Shown piece by piece: positions 17,842 through 27,200 of a stretch of DNA of 64,000 bases. Made by a program: the position numbers and the translations under genes. Below the pieces are notes generated by a model. The model made no database searches and was not told the origin of the DNA. It saw only the letters and a program-made list of their open reading frames with translations. Location: contig REBU01000061.1 in the NCBI GenBank assembly GCA_007692585.1, forward strand, positions 92,762-156,761. The letters are read 5' to 3'. Position 1 is the first letter of the stretch; every line of letters begins with the position of its first letter. The DNA is from Paracoccaceae bacterium. Lineage in GTDB: Bacteria; Pseudomonadota; Alphaproteobacteria; Rhodobacterales; Rhodobacteraceae.

Positions 17842-18485
17842 TAGGGGCTGGCGCGGCGATGCGGCTCTGCCACCCCGTAACGGGCGAGGAACATGCTTAC
17901 AGCGCCGTCGATGACGCGGGTCATTTCGGCTTCGGTGAAGCGGTCCTGCACCCCGCAGAGCATACGGTCGCAGATCGTCGTCTGGCACAGTTGCGTGAAC
18001 TGATCGGCAGCAAGGTCGATATCTTCGATAGCCAGTTGTCCCTGCGCCTGCGCCGCCCGAAAATAGGCCCCAAGCCGTGCCCGGCCCAGTTCTGGCCCAC
18101 TCTCATAAAACGCGCGTCCGATTTCCGGGAAGCGCAATGATTCCGTGACGCAGATGCGATACATAGCCAGCGCAAAATCTGAGGTCAGATAGTCCACCAT
18201 GACGCGCGCTGCCTCGCGCAGCACGATCTGGGGGGCGATATCCGTGTCATTGAGCAGCACGACCTGATCGGCAAGACGCAGGATCTCGGTGCGGTAAACT
18301 TCCGTGAACAACTGACGCTTGTCGGGGAAATAACTGTAAAGCGTAGCCTTCGACACCTCTGCCACGCGTGCGATTTCGTCCATGCTGGCGCGTTCATAGC
18401 CTTGGTCCATGAACACTGTGCGGGCCCCGTCAATGACCTGATCGTATTTTCGTCCCGGTCGGGCGGCGCGTGCAATCTCTGGCAT
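17841..18485 (-). CDS. TetR/AcrR-family transcriptional regulator
   Basis: A 214-residue repressor-type protein. The N-terminal helix-turn-helix covers about residues 15-60, with ASMDEIARVAEVSKATLYSY and FPDKRQLF as the typical recognition region. The C-terminal ligand-binding domain (about 90-205) is of the AcrR-associated type. It is divergent from the AEC transporter gene, with a GACA-N5-TGTC palindrome at 18504-18516 in the shared promoter region that could be its operator. It might control the transporter or the nearby dddL-ridA genes; the sequence does not decide. Confidence 0.87.
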   Translation of the reverse strand: MPEIARAARPGRKYDQVIDGARTVFMDQGYERASMDEIARVAEVSKATLYSYFPDKRQLFTEVYRTEILRLADQVVLLNDTDIAPQIVLREAARVMVDYLTSDFALAMYRICVTESLRFPEIGRAFYESGPELGRARLGAYFRAAQAQGQLAIEDIDLAADQFTQLCQTTICDRMLCGVQDRFTEAEMTRVIDGAVSMFLARYGVAEPHRRASP

Positions 18486-18503
18486 GTCTGCTTCCTTTCT
18501 TGC

Positions 18504-18516
18504 GACAGATAGTGTC
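18504..18516. promoter_or_regulatory. Candidate TetR operator palindrome
   Basis: GACA-GATAG-TGTC is an inverted repeat 19 bases upstream of the tetR start and about 70 bases upstream of the AEC transporter start. TetR-family repressors commonly bind such palindromes in divergent promoters. Only one copy was seen, so this is a weak call. Confidence 0.3.
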
Positions 18517-18583
18517 TTGCGCTGCCCATGAAAAGCGCGTGTGACTGGCGAAGCTATGATGTGCCTGTTAACACGCTGACAAG

Positions 18584-19513
18584 ATGATCGAGATTTTCCT
18601 CAAGACCCTGCCGTTCTTCGGGCTGATCCTGCTGGGCTTTGGCGCAGGACGCAGTGGTTTTTTCCCACCTGAAGCCACGGCCTATCTGACAAAATTCGTT
18701 TTCTACTTCGCGCTCTCAGCGATGCTGTTCGGATTTGCGGCGAATCTGAGTCTGGCTGAATTGCTCGACTGGCGGGCGGCAGCGGCGTATCTCTGGGCGT
18801 GTGCGGCGCTGTATACACTGGTCATGGCCATCGCAACGCTGCGCGGCAACCGACTCGACACGGCTGTGATAGAGGCCCATTGCGCAGTGATCGGCAATAC
18901 AGGTTTTCTGGGGGTGCCACTTCTGGTCGTCCTGCTTGGGCCTGCATCCGTGCCAACTGTGCTTTTGGTGCTGACCATCGACATGATCGTTTTTTCGTCG
19001 CTCTTCACCATGCTGATCATGTTCTCGCGCGACGGACGGGTGGATCGCGGCCTGCCGCGTAAGCTGACACTGGCCGTGGCGCGCAACCCGATGGTGATGG
19101 CGATGGTGCTGGGGCTCGCCTGGTCGTCGCTGGGCTTGAGCGTGCCCGGCATCGCCAATGAGTTCCTGACGCTGCTCGGCGCGGCCGCAACACCGGGTGC
19201 GCTTTTTGCGATCGGGGCCTCGCTGGCCGACAAGACAATCGAACGCCCGCGCATCGTGGGCTGGCTGAGTTTTGGCAAGCTGGTGCTGCATCCAGCGATC
19301 ACGGCCTTTGCCGCGCTGATCCTGTTCGGGGTGGAGCCGCAAGTGGCCGGTGTCCTTATCGCAGCGGCGGCGCTGCCGGTCGCAGGCAATGTCTTCATTC
19401 TGGCCCAGCACTACAACATAGGTGTGGCGCGCGTGTCTGCGACGATCCTTGTCTCCACCTTAGTGAGTATCCTGACGATCCCCTTGGTCGTTGCATGGGT
19501 AAACAGCTTCTGA
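18584..19513 (+). CDS. AEC-family transporter (auxin efflux carrier-like)
   Basis: A 309-residue integral membrane protein with about ten hydrophobic segments and a symmetric two-half layout. The N-terminal FFGLILLGFGAGRSGFFPPE and mid-protein NTGFLGVPLLVVLLG are typical of the Mem_trans/AEC family, as is the C-terminal AAALPVAGNVFILAQHY. Family members export or import small organic acids such as malonate or malate. It is divergent from the TetR gene. The substrate is unknown. Confidence 0.88.
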   Translation: MIEIFLKTLPFFGLILLGFGAGRSGFFPPEATAYLTKFVFYFALSAMLFGFAANLSLAELLDWRAAAAYLWACAALYTLVMAIATLRGNRLDTAVIEAHCAVIGNTGFLGVPLLVVLLGPASVPTVLLVLTIDMIVFSSLFTMLIMFSRDGRVDRGLPRKLTLAVARNPMVMAMVLGLAWSSLGLSVPGIANEFLTLLGAAATPGALFAIGASLADKTIERPRIVGWLSFGKLVLHPAITAFAALILFGVEPQVAGVLIAAAALPVAGNVFILAQHYNIGVARVSATILVSTLVSILTIPLVVAWVNSF

Positions 19514-19556
19514 CAGGGTGCTGCCTGAAATATGGAGCCATGGAAGGGAGATGATC

Positions 19557-20387
19557 ATGGAAACCGTGTCGGAGAATGCGTGTTTCGGCGGCGTGCAGGG
19601 GGTGTATCGGCATAGCGCGCAAGCGACAGGTTGCGACATGACCTTTGGGCTGTTTCTGCCGCCGCAGGCCAAGCGCGGGCCTGTACCGCTGCTATGGTAT
19701 CTGTCGGGGCTGACCTGCACGCATGAAAACGCCATGACCAAGGCCCATGCACAGGCCCATGCCGCGCGCCACGGTATGGCGGTGGTGTTCCCCGACACCT
19801 CGCCGCGCGGGGAGGGCGTGGCTGACGACGCGGCTTATGATCTGGGGCAGGGCGCAGGCTTCTACGTTAACGCAACCGAGGCCCCCTGGGCCCCGCATTT
19901 CCGGATGTGGGATTACATCAGCGAGGAATTGCCGCGCGTGCTGATGGCAAATTTCGCACTCGATGAAAGCCGCCAGGCAATCACCGGGCACTCCATGGGG
20001 GGGCACGGGGCGCTGACGCTGGCCATGCATTTTCCTGAGCGCTTCGCCTCGGTCTCGGCCTTCGCGCCGATTGCCAACCCAACAGCGAGCGACTGGGGGC
20101 GCAAGCAATTCGGGGCCTATCTGGGGGCAGATGAGACCCTGTGGTCGCGCCACGATGCCACGCTTCTGATGCGCGAACGGGGCGCTCGGATGCCTGTGCT
20201 CATTGATCAGGGCGCGTCGGATCAGTTCCTCGACCTGCTGCGCCCTGAAGCGCTGTCCGAGGCGATGGCCGCGCGGCGTCAGGCGGGGATATTTCGCATG
20301 CAGTCGGGCTATGATCACAGTTATTTCTTCGTCGCGACATTCATGGAAGCTCATATCGCGTTTCACGCGGAAGCTTTGGCCGGATGA
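19557..20387 (+). CDS. fghA: S-formylglutathione hydrolase
   Basis: A 276-residue esterase-D type alpha/beta hydrolase. The nucleophile S146 is in ITGHSMGGHGALTLAM, and YLSGLTCTHEN near residue 48-58 plus PDTSPRG are diagnostic of S-formylglutathione hydrolases. The enzyme converts S-formylglutathione to formate and glutathione in the glutathione-dependent formaldehyde pathway. The usual partner, class III alcohol dehydrogenase (adhC/frmA), is not in this neighbourhood. ATG 19557 has GAAGGGA at good spacing; ATG 19551 lies too close to it. Confidence 0.93.
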   Translation: METVSENACFGGVQGVYRHSAQATGCDMTFGLFLPPQAKRGPVPLLWYLSGLTCTHENAMTKAHAQAHAARHGMAVVFPDTSPRGEGVADDAAYDLGQGAGFYVNATEAPWAPHFRMWDYISEELPRVLMANFALDESRQAITGHSMGGHGALTLAMHFPERFASVSAFAPIANPTASDWGRKQFGAYLGADETLWSRHDATLLMRERGARMPVLIDQGASDQFLDLLRPEALSEAMAARRQAGIFRMQSGYDHSYFFVATFMEAHIAFHAEALAG

Positions 20388-20429
20388 GGGCTGGTGTCGA
20401 ATTGACATGCCGGGCGCTGGCGAACTGCG

Positions 20430-21362
20430 ATGACACCTGAGTTCATTTCCGCAAAGATTGACGCGCGTCTGGACTGGCTCAGCGCCGTCGATGCCCTTGA
20501 GAAAGGGCATGAGGCAGACAAGGCCCAACTGACAGATAGTTTTCTCTATCGCGGAAGTGATACCCTTCTGAATCGTGCAGCGTGGATTGAAGGACTGGGA
20601 GCAATTGTCAAAACAGCGACCGTGTTTCCAGACAATCCCGAAGCCGGGCTGCCCGCTGTGAATGGCGCGGTGGCGCTTTATTCTGATCACGACGGCCAGC
20701 TGGAGGCATTCGTCGATTTCCATCTGGTGACAAGATGGAAGACGGCTGCGGATAGCCTTCTCGCGGCGCGCTGCCTCGCGCGACGTGACAGCCGCAAGAT
20801 AACCTTGGTGGGGGCGGGCGCTGTGGCGCGAAATATGCATGACGCGTATCGCGCGCTTTTTCCTGAGGCAGAGTTCACTGTCTGGGCGCGGCGTCACGAG
20901 ACGGCGGAGCGGTTTGCGCAGGGCCTTTCACAAACCCAAGCGGAAGCCGATTTGGAAAAGGCTGTTTCGCAGGCGGATATAATTTGTACCGCCACCATGA
21001 GTCGCACACCGCTTGTCATGGGCGAATGGCTACGACCCGGTCAGCATCTGGATCTGATTGGTGCGTTTCGCCCTGATATGCGCGAAGTGGATGATTTGGC
21101 ACTACACCGCGCATCAGTTTTCGTTGACAGTTTCGAGACTGTTCTTGCCCATATTGGAGAGCTGAAAATTCCTTTGGAGCAAGGGGTTATTCACAGAGAG
21201 CACGTTATTGCAGATTTTTATGGGATCCGCACAGGCGCGTTCGCGCGTGCCGATGAGCAATCTATTACGATATGTAAAAACGGTGGCGGCGCGCATCTTG
21301 ACCTGATGATTAGCCGATATATCCTCTCAGAATGGTGCCGTCACAAGAAACTTTGCTCTTGA
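20430..21362 (+). CDS. Ornithine cyclodeaminase/mu-crystallin-family protein
   Basis: A 310-residue Rossmann-fold protein. FVDFHLVTRWKTAADSLLAA and the NAD-binding ITLVGAGAVARNMHDAYRAL match the OCD/mu-crystallin family, as does VLAHIGELKIPLEQG near the C-terminus. Members include ornithine cyclodeaminase, alanine dehydrogenase and ketimine reductases, so the reaction cannot be fixed from sequence alone. It lies 42 bases after fghA on the same strand. The 3' part of this gene and the next gene are visibly more AT-rich than their neighbours. Confidence 0.82.
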   Translation: MTPEFISAKIDARLDWLSAVDALEKGHEADKAQLTDSFLYRGSDTLLNRAAWIEGLGAIVKTATVFPDNPEAGLPAVNGAVALYSDHDGQLEAFVDFHLVTRWKTAADSLLAARCLARRDSRKITLVGAGAVARNMHDAYRALFPEAEFTVWARRHETAERFAQGLSQTQAEADLEKAVSQADIICTATMSRTPLVMGEWLRPGQHLDLIGAFRPDMREVDDLALHRASVFVDSFETVLAHIGELKIPLEQGVIHREHVIADFYGIRTGAFARADEQSITICKNGGGAHLDLMISRYILSEWCRHKKLCS

Positions 21363-21416
21363 ATTATCTGTGAATAACAGGTTTTTAATGGGCTCTCTGG
21401 CGTGTGAGGAAAGAAC

Positions 21417-21725
21417 ATGGATCTACACAGATTGTCGTTGGACGAATTGAAGAAACTTCAGAAGGATGTCATCAAAGCCATAGACTCTTTTGAGGATCGC
21501 GCGCGAAAAGCAGCTTTGGCAGATGTCGATGCAATTGCGCGTCAGCATGGTTTCACTATTGATCAGCTTCTTGGCAAGGCCAGCGTGAAAATTCGCAAAC
21601 CTGTTGCGCCCAAATATGCCAATCCTGCGGATACGTCGCAAACCTGGACAGGGCGGGGACGCAAACCCGGCTGGGTTGTCGCAGCACTTGAAGAAGGGAA
21701 GTCTTTGGACGATCTCGAGATTTGA
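21417..21725 (+). CDS. H-NS-family nucleoid-associated protein
   Basis: A 102-residue protein with an N-terminal coiled-coil oligomerisation region (about residues 1-45) and a C-terminal DNA-binding domain ending in TSQTWTGRGRKPGWVVAAL. The WxGRGRxPxW signature is the H-NS AT-hook-like loop that binds the minor groove. Similar small proteins in Rhodobacter (HvrA/Spb) regulate photosynthesis and nitrogen genes; whether this is the same orthologue is not decided. The stop overlaps the TTG start of the yihY gene. Confidence 0.9.
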   Translation: MDLHRLSLDELKKLQKDVIKAIDSFEDRARKAALADVDAIARQHGFTIDQLLGKASVKIRKPVAPKYANPADTSQTWTGRGRKPGWVVAALEEGKSLDDLEI

Positions 21726-22627
21726 GCGGTCCTGTCTCTTTATTCAAACGCACATATAGATTTGCGTTTGAGTTCAACGCTGCAATGAACGAGCGCAATA
21801 TCGGATTGCTATCGGCAGGAGTGGCTTTCTTTTCCCTGCTCGCACTCTTTCCCGGTATTGCGGCACTGATTTCCGTATTCGGGGTCTTTGCAGACCCTTT
21901 GCTGATTCAGGACCAGTTGCGCCTAATTGAAGATCTGGTGCCTCCCGCTGCATTCACGCTCTTGTCGAATCAGATTACGCGTCTGGTCTGGAGCGATGAT
22001 GGCATCCTTGGCTGGACATCCATTGTATCAATCCTGATCGCATTGTTTCTGGCGCGACGTGGCGTAGACGCAATGCTGATTGGCATCTATGCGATCCACG
22101 GCACACCACGTCGATCGGGACTAAGCCATGCCATCCGCGTGCTTTTCATCACGGTTGGCATGCTCTTTGCCGGGGTGGTGGCCTTGCTGTCAGTGCTGAT
22201 CCTGCCTGTGTTGCTCACGTTTTTTCCGCTGGTCGGGGGCTCTTCGCTTTTGCTTGAGGTGGTGCGCTGGGCGGTGACGCTGGGGCTGGTGGCAGGCTGG
22301 ATTTGGGTGTTCTACCGCATCGGACCCAAGCGCGAGCATCCCGAGCGCGCAGTGCTTTTGCCAGGGCTGATCCTGGCAATGGCGCTCTGGATCACCGCGT
22401 CTGCCGGATTTTCGTTCTATCTGAGCAATTTCGGCGATTACAATGAAATCTATGGCTCAATCGGGGCTGTCGTTGCATTGTTGATGTGGTTCTATATTTC
22501 GGCCTATTCCGTTCTTCTGGGCGGCGTTCTCAATGCCCGCATCGAAGCCGCGCGGGCGGATGATAACACTGCAAAGGCTCCCATCACCCCCATGTCGGAT
22601 GGAAGCGGCCTGCCGGAGAATGGGTGA
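21722..22627 (+). CDS. YihY/BrkB-family inner-membrane protein
   Basis: A 301-residue membrane protein with about six transmembrane segments. LLSAGVAFFSLLALFPGIAALIS in parts, and YNEIYGSIGAVVALLMWFY near residue 240, are the conserved YihY/virulence factor BrkB signatures (formerly mis-called ribonuclease BN). The function of the family is unsettled. The start is the TTG at 21722, overlapping the hns-like stop; ATG 21785 (MNERNIG) is an alternative that would remove 21 residues. The 3' end overlaps the convergent map gene by 44 bases. Confidence 0.85.
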   Translation: MSGPVSLFKRTYRFAFEFNAAMNERNIGLLSAGVAFFSLLALFPGIAALISVFGVFADPLLIQDQLRLIEDLVPPAAFTLLSNQITRLVWSDDGILGWTSIVSILIALFLARRGVDAMLIGIYAIHGTPRRSGLSHAIRVLFITVGMLFAGVVALLSVLILPVLLTFFPLVGGSSLLLEVVRWAVTLGLVAGWIWVFYRIGPKREHPERAVLLPGLILAMALWITASAGFSFYLSNFGDYNEIYGSIGAVVALLMWFYISAYSVLLGGVLNARIEAARADDNTAKAPITPMSDGSGLPENG

Positions 22628-23396
22628 AAATCTCAAACCCTGTTGCGGTTACTCCGATGGAATGTTCGAACTGGGCTGACAGCGATTTGTCGCGGGTCAC
22701 AGCAGTCCAGTCATCGGCCAGTACTTTTGTCTCGGGGCGGCCCAGGTTGACCATTGGCTCAATGGTGAAGAACATCCCTTCCTCGAGGACAGGCCCATGC
22801 CCCGCGCGCCCGTAATGCAGCACGTTAGGCGGCGCATGAAAGACGCGGCCAAGGCCATGGCCGCAGAAGTCGCGAACAACCGACATGCGTTGGCTTTCGA
22901 CATAGCTCTGGATCGCGTGGCCGATATCGCCGAATGTATTGCCGGGCCGCACTGCTTCGATCCCGAGCATCAGTGCGTCATAAGTTACCTGCATCAGCCG
23001 CTCTGCTTTGCGCGGGATATCACCTGCAATATACATGCGCGAGGTATCGCCAAACCAGCCGTCTACGATCACCGTGACGTCAATATTCAGGATATCACCT
23101 GACTTCAGCACTTTCTGCGCCGGGATTCCATGGCAAACAACATGGTTGACCGAAATGCAACTTGCATGCTGATAGCCGCGATAACCAATGGTCGCGGATT
23201 GCGCGCCGTGCGCGGCCACTTTCTCGGTAATGATGCGGTCAATTTCTTCGGTGGTCTGCCCGACAAAGACATCGGACACGATGTCATCAAGGATCGTGGC
23301 CGCCACGCGCCCGGCCTTGTGCATGCCAGCGAAATCCTCCGCCTCGTGGATGCGGATCCCGTCTTTTGTGATGCGACCACTGTGTTTTTCGTCCAA
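22584..23396 (-). CDS. map: Methionine aminopeptidase, type I
   Basis: A 270-residue metalloprotease that removes N-terminal methionine from nascent proteins. The metal-binding layout is intact: NIDVTVIVDGWFGDTSRMY holds the two aspartates, FCGHGLGRVFH the histidine, FFTIEPM the first glutamate, and the SAQFEHSIGVT segment the second. Length fits the class I enzyme. Its 3' end overlaps the convergent yihY gene by 44 bases, so the two C-terminal coding ends are read from both strands. Confidence 0.95.
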   Translation of the reverse strand: MDEKHSGRITKDGIRIHEAEDFAGMHKAGRVAATILDDIVSDVFVGQTTEEIDRIITEKVAAHGAQSATIGYRGYQHASCISVNHVVCHGIPAQKVLKSGDILNIDVTVIVDGWFGDTSRMYIAGDIPRKAERLMQVTYDALMLGIEAVRPGNTFGDIGHAIQSYVESQRMSVVRDFCGHGLGRVFHAPPNVLHYGRAGHGPVLEEGMFFTIEPMVNLGRPETKVLADDWTAVTRDKSLSAQFEHSIGVTATGFEIFTHSPAGRFHPTWG

Positions 23397-23590
23397 GATT
23401 GAGACCTCTGATCAAGGGGGTTTGCGATAATTACTGTGTTCAGGGGCAGAAAACCAGATGGTCACTGTGGCTTTCTTGCCTATCCGCGCAGGTTTCGGGT
23501 AAGAAGCCGCGTGCCAGATAGTGTATGGGCTGTGCGCAGGTGAGAAAGGCGCACTGTCGAGACGCGCGCGACCAAAAACAGGGGGGGCGG

Positions 23591-26413
23591 ATGGAGGCGA
23601 AGACCGTAGAACAGATTCTTGCGTCTGTCGCACAGGCCCATACCCTCGTTCAATGCGCTGCACGCGGGAAGCTTGACAATGCCGTCGAAAAAGCGCTCGC
23701 GCTTGTCGGCGCGGCCTTTGATGCGGATCGTGCCTATATTTTCCAGACCCGCGATCATGTTTTTATCGACAACACACATGAGTGGTGCGCTGCGGGAATC
23801 GCGTCCTTCAAGGGGGATCTGCAGAAAGTCCCCTATTCTGTCGGCGAATTGATGTGGGCGGCCTTTAAGTCCCATGGTGTGTTGCTTCTGCCTGATATCA
23901 CGATGGTGCCCATGGGCACCGAAATTCGTCAGGCCCTGACCATGCAAGGGATCAACGCACTTATCGCCGTGCCAATCTATCAGGACGCTGCGATTACCGG
24001 GTTTTTGGGCCTTGATTTTTGCGCGGGGCCGCGCCGGTTCAGCAGCGTTGACCAGCAGGCGCTGCTGGGTCTCGCCGCGACACTGAGCCTTGCGCTGCAG
24101 GCCGAGTTCCAGACGCGCAAGAGTGGGCGGCTGGACGCAGAACTGCGCGCTGTCAATGAGAGGCTCCGCGCGATGCTGCGTGTGGCACCGGAAATATTGC
24201 TGGAATTTGACGCCGATGGCGTGATCGTGGCGTTTCACCACAATGCCCCACTTGGTCCAGAACTGAATCCGACCGAAATCATCGGGCGCCCCCCTGAGGC
24301 GGTGTTCCCTGCGCAGGCAGCCTCCATCATCAGATTGGCGCTGCAGCAGGCCAAAACCGCGGGCAGCTCCGAGGCGCTGCGTTATGCGCTGCTGACTGAC
24401 GGGCAAGACAAGCGGTTTTCTGTTCATGCCATGATGCGCAAGGCGCGTGGTCCAGGCGGAGCTGCGGGATATCTGGTCATCCTGCGCGACGTGACTCAAA
24501 GCCATTTGCAGGATCAGCATATCCGCCAGCTTGTGCGCGTGGCCGATCTGTCGACGAATCTGATCTTTCTGATGGATGCCGGGCACCGGATCACATGGAT
24601 GAACCCGGCCAGTGTCAATCACTCTGGAATACCGCTCGACGAAGCAATGGGGAAACTGCCGTCAGAGGTGCTGCGTCTGGCCGATAGCGACCCGGAGGCC
24701 GCGCGAATCATCACGGCTGCGCTGGATCGGGGCGAGGATGTCGAGCAAGAAGTCCGGGCCTGCAGCCGGGCAGGGCAGCCCTATTGGGTCCGGCTGACGA
24801 TCAAGAAGCTATGCGACTCGTCGAACGAGATTGAGGCTTTCATGGTGGTGGGCGTCAATGTGACGCGTGCAAAACTCGCCGAGGCGCGGGCTTTGCAGGA
24901 GCGCGCCTACACGATGGATGCACTGCTGGAAGGGATCGCGCTGGTCCAGCCGGAGGGGCGATTCATCTACATCAATTCAGTCCTGCGCGGTTTTCTGAAG
25001 CTACCCGCCGAGGTTCCCGCACAGGCGCTGTCCTGGCACGACATCACTCCGCCGCAATTCAATGCGCTGCTGACACTGTTGTTACCTGAACTTTATGCGC
25101 AGGGCAGCTGGCAGGGGGAGATGGATCTGCGTGAAGAATCTGACACCGGCCGGTGTTTCGACATGTCCATCGCGGTGCAGGAGGATGGCAACTTTCTGTT
25201 CATCGCGCGCGACGTGACAGCACGAAAAAATGCGATGCGCGAGCAGACTTTGCTGCGTGAGCAGCTGCAGATCGCCCAGAGCCGTCAATTGGTCACCCAG
25301 TTGGCAGGCGGGCTTGCGCATGACGTGGCCAATACTTTGGCCGTGATCGCGCAGGTTCTTGAGACCGTGAAACTCGCGCAGGATGCGCCGGGGGCGCTGG
25401 CGCTGGGCCGGATCGAAGCGGCAGTCGCACAGGCGCAGACCCTGGTTCGCAACCTCTCGCAGCTTGGCAGGCGCAGCGCGCGGCCCAGTCTCATTGATCT
25501 GCGTCCCTTGGTACGTCAAGCGGCGGAATTGTTACGACCTGGGTTGCGCAGCGGGGCGCAGCTGACCCTTGATCTGCCCGAAGACCCTGTCGAAATTCGC
25601 GGCGATGTGACAGGCGTGATGCAGGTCTTGCTCAATCTGTTGCTGAATGCCCGCGACGCGCTGCGCATCACACGCGATCAAACCGGGCAAATCACGGCCC
25701 GCGCGCGGCCCTGCCTCGTGCTTGATACTGCGCCCGCGATCACATTGGGCCACCTCATCCCCGGCCAGTCCTACGCAGTGCTCGAAATCAGCGACAGTGG
25801 CGAAGGTATGACGCCAGAGCGGGTGGCGTCGATATTCAAGCCGTATTTTTCGACAAAGGGCGACGACGGAATGGGCCTGGGCTTGAGCATTGTCGCCGAC
25901 ATCGTGGCGACAGCGCTTGGTGCGATCGAGGTTCAGTCGCATCCTGACCGCGGCACTACGCTTCGGATCTACTGGCCTTGCCCTCATTCACAGCCTGCAA
26001 ACCACGCCTTCGCTCCGCCGACGCTGCCCGCGCTTCACGGGCGCACCATTCTTTTGGTTGATGATGATGATGATGAACTTTTGCATATGGCGCAGGCTCT
26101 CAGTGCGGCCGGGGCGGAAGTGGCCAGTTGCATCACGCCAGAAGATGCGCTCGATGCGCTGAGTGCGGAGCCCGACGGCTGGGAGTTGGTGGTCACCGAT
26201 ATGGATATGGGGCTGATGAGCGGGATCGAATTGGGGCGGAAGCTGCGCAAGGTCCGAGCCAATCTGCCGATTGTTCTGGTCACGGGCGGCGATATCGGTC
26301 ACAGTATGACCAGCGACCATGGCAAAGAATTTGCCTTTGTACTCCGTAAACCTGTGTCTGAAACAGCGTTGGTCGCTGTTTGCCTCGATTGTCTATTGCG
26401 GCGCGCCCATTGA
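23591..26413 (+). CDS. Soluble hybrid histidine kinase, GAF-PAS-PAS-PAS-HisKA-ATPase-REC
   Basis: A 940-residue sensor with no clear transmembrane segment. A GAF domain (about 10-175) is followed by three PAS-like regions (about 185-300, 310-435, 440-550). The phosphoacceptor is H577 in GGLAHDVANTLAV, and the ATPase has DSGEGMTPERV plus GMGLGLSIVADIV. A C-terminal receiver domain carries D870 in LVVTDMDMGLM. It probably senses a cytoplasmic signal (redox, ligand or light) and passes phosphate to its own receiver. The LuxR-type response regulator follows after 21 bases. No cysteine typical of bilin or LOV flavin binding was recognised, so the signal is unknown. Confidence 0.88.
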   Translation: MEAKTVEQILASVAQAHTLVQCAARGKLDNAVEKALALVGAAFDADRAYIFQTRDHVFIDNTHEWCAAGIASFKGDLQKVPYSVGELMWAAFKSHGVLLLPDITMVPMGTEIRQALTMQGINALIAVPIYQDAAITGFLGLDFCAGPRRFSSVDQQALLGLAATLSLALQAEFQTRKSGRLDAELRAVNERLRAMLRVAPEILLEFDADGVIVAFHHNAPLGPELNPTEIIGRPPEAVFPAQAASIIRLALQQAKTAGSSEALRYALLTDGQDKRFSVHAMMRKARGPGGAAGYLVILRDVTQSHLQDQHIRQLVRVADLSTNLIFLMDAGHRITWMNPASVNHSGIPLDEAMGKLPSEVLRLADSDPEAARIITAALDRGEDVEQEVRACSRAGQPYWVRLTIKKLCDSSNEIEAFMVVGVNVTRAKLAEARALQERAYTMDALLEGIALVQPEGRFIYINSVLRGFLKLPAEVPAQALSWHDITPPQFNALLTLLLPELYAQGSWQGEMDLREESDTGRCFDMSIAVQEDGNFLFIARDVTARKNAMREQTLLREQLQIAQSRQLVTQLAGGLAHDVANTLAVIAQVLETVKLAQDAPGALALGRIEAAVAQAQTLVRNLSQLGRRSARPSLIDLRPLVRQAAELLRPGLRSGAQLTLDLPEDPVEIRGDVTGVMQVLLNLLLNARDALRITRDQTGQITARARPCLVLDTAPAITLGHLIPGQSYAVLEISDSGEGMTPERVASIFKPYFSTKGDDGMGLGLSIVADIVATALGAIEVQSHPDRGTTLRIYWPCPHSQPANHAFAPPTLPALHGRTILLVDDDDDELLHMAQALSAAGAEVASCITPEDALDALSAEPDGWELVVTDMDMGLMSGIELGRKLRKVRANLPIVLVTGGDIGHSMTSDHGKEFAFVLRKPVSETALVAVCLDCLLRRAH

Positions 26414-26434
26414 CCCCGACACACGGCACAGAAG

Positions 26435-27073
26435 ATGCGACTCTTGATAGCAGACGATCATGAATTGCTGCGCGATACGCTCAGCAGCTTCCTGCAAAAG
26501 GATGGGATCGAAATCATGACTGCCGCCGACAGTGCGCAGGCCGAAGATCTGGCCGCGCGCGCAGGCCCTTTTGACATGGTTTTGCTTGATTACGGAATGC
26601 CAGGCATGGACGCGCTGCGGGGATTGCGCCGAATCCTTGATCTACCCGATGCGCCGCCAGTGGTGTTGATGTCGGGCTTTGCCCCGCGAGAGATTGTCGA
26701 GGCCGCCTTGCAGATGGGCGTGCGCGGTTTTCTGCATAAATCCATGCCCGCCGCATCCCTGCTCCATGCTTTACGCTTCATGGCGCTGGGCGAACGCTAC
26801 GTCCCAGTAGATTTCATCTTCGATCCGGTCGGCACCGAGGCCTCAAGGGCCCCGGTCCCTGGGGCCGTGTCTGCGCTTGCGGCCTCGTTGACACCGCGCG
26901 AGAAAGAGGTGCTGGTGGCCCTTTGTCGGGGCTGCACCAACAAGGAAATCGCGCGCGACTTGGGGTTGAGCGAGCCGACGATCAAACTGCATGTGAAGAC
27001 ACTGTATCGACGCCTTGGGGTCAGCAACCGAACGCAAGCGGCGATGGTCGCGCAGGCGAAAGGCCTGGGGTGA
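26435..27073 (+). CDS. LuxR/NarL-family response regulator
   Basis: A 212-residue response regulator. The receiver domain (about 1-118) has the acidic pocket IADDHE, phosphoacceptor D52 in LLDYGMPGMD, and the conserved lysine in GFLHKSMPA. The C-terminal LuxR-type helix-turn-helix runs from about 148 to 205, with LTPREKEVLVALCRGCTNKE and the PTIKLHVKTLYRRLG recognition region. It is 21 bases downstream of the hybrid kinase and is very likely its cognate output. Target genes are unknown. Confidence 0.92.
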   Translation: MRLLIADDHELLRDTLSSFLQKDGIEIMTAADSAQAEDLAARAGPFDMVLLDYGMPGMDALRGLRRILDLPDAPPVVLMSGFAPREIVEAALQMGVRGFLHKSMPAASLLHALRFMALGERYVPVDFIFDPVGTEASRAPVPGAVSALAASLTPREKEVLVALCRGCTNKEIARDLGLSEPTIKLHVKTLYRRLGVSNRTQAAMVAQAKGLG

Positions 27074-27200
27074 GTACGGCTTGCTGCGGCTCTGATGCAC
27101 CAATGTCAGGCGTTGCTGCGCCAGAGTGATGGCCTTGGAGGAATGCCTGTGGTAGTTTGCGTCAAAATCCGCGCAAAAAAGCGGCGAGGCAGAGGCAGGC

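Noticed and set aside
20430..21725. Horizontally acquired island at the AT-richer ornithine-cyclodeaminase/H-NS genes
   Set aside because: The AT shift is modest and short, with no integrase, tRNA or flanking repeats.
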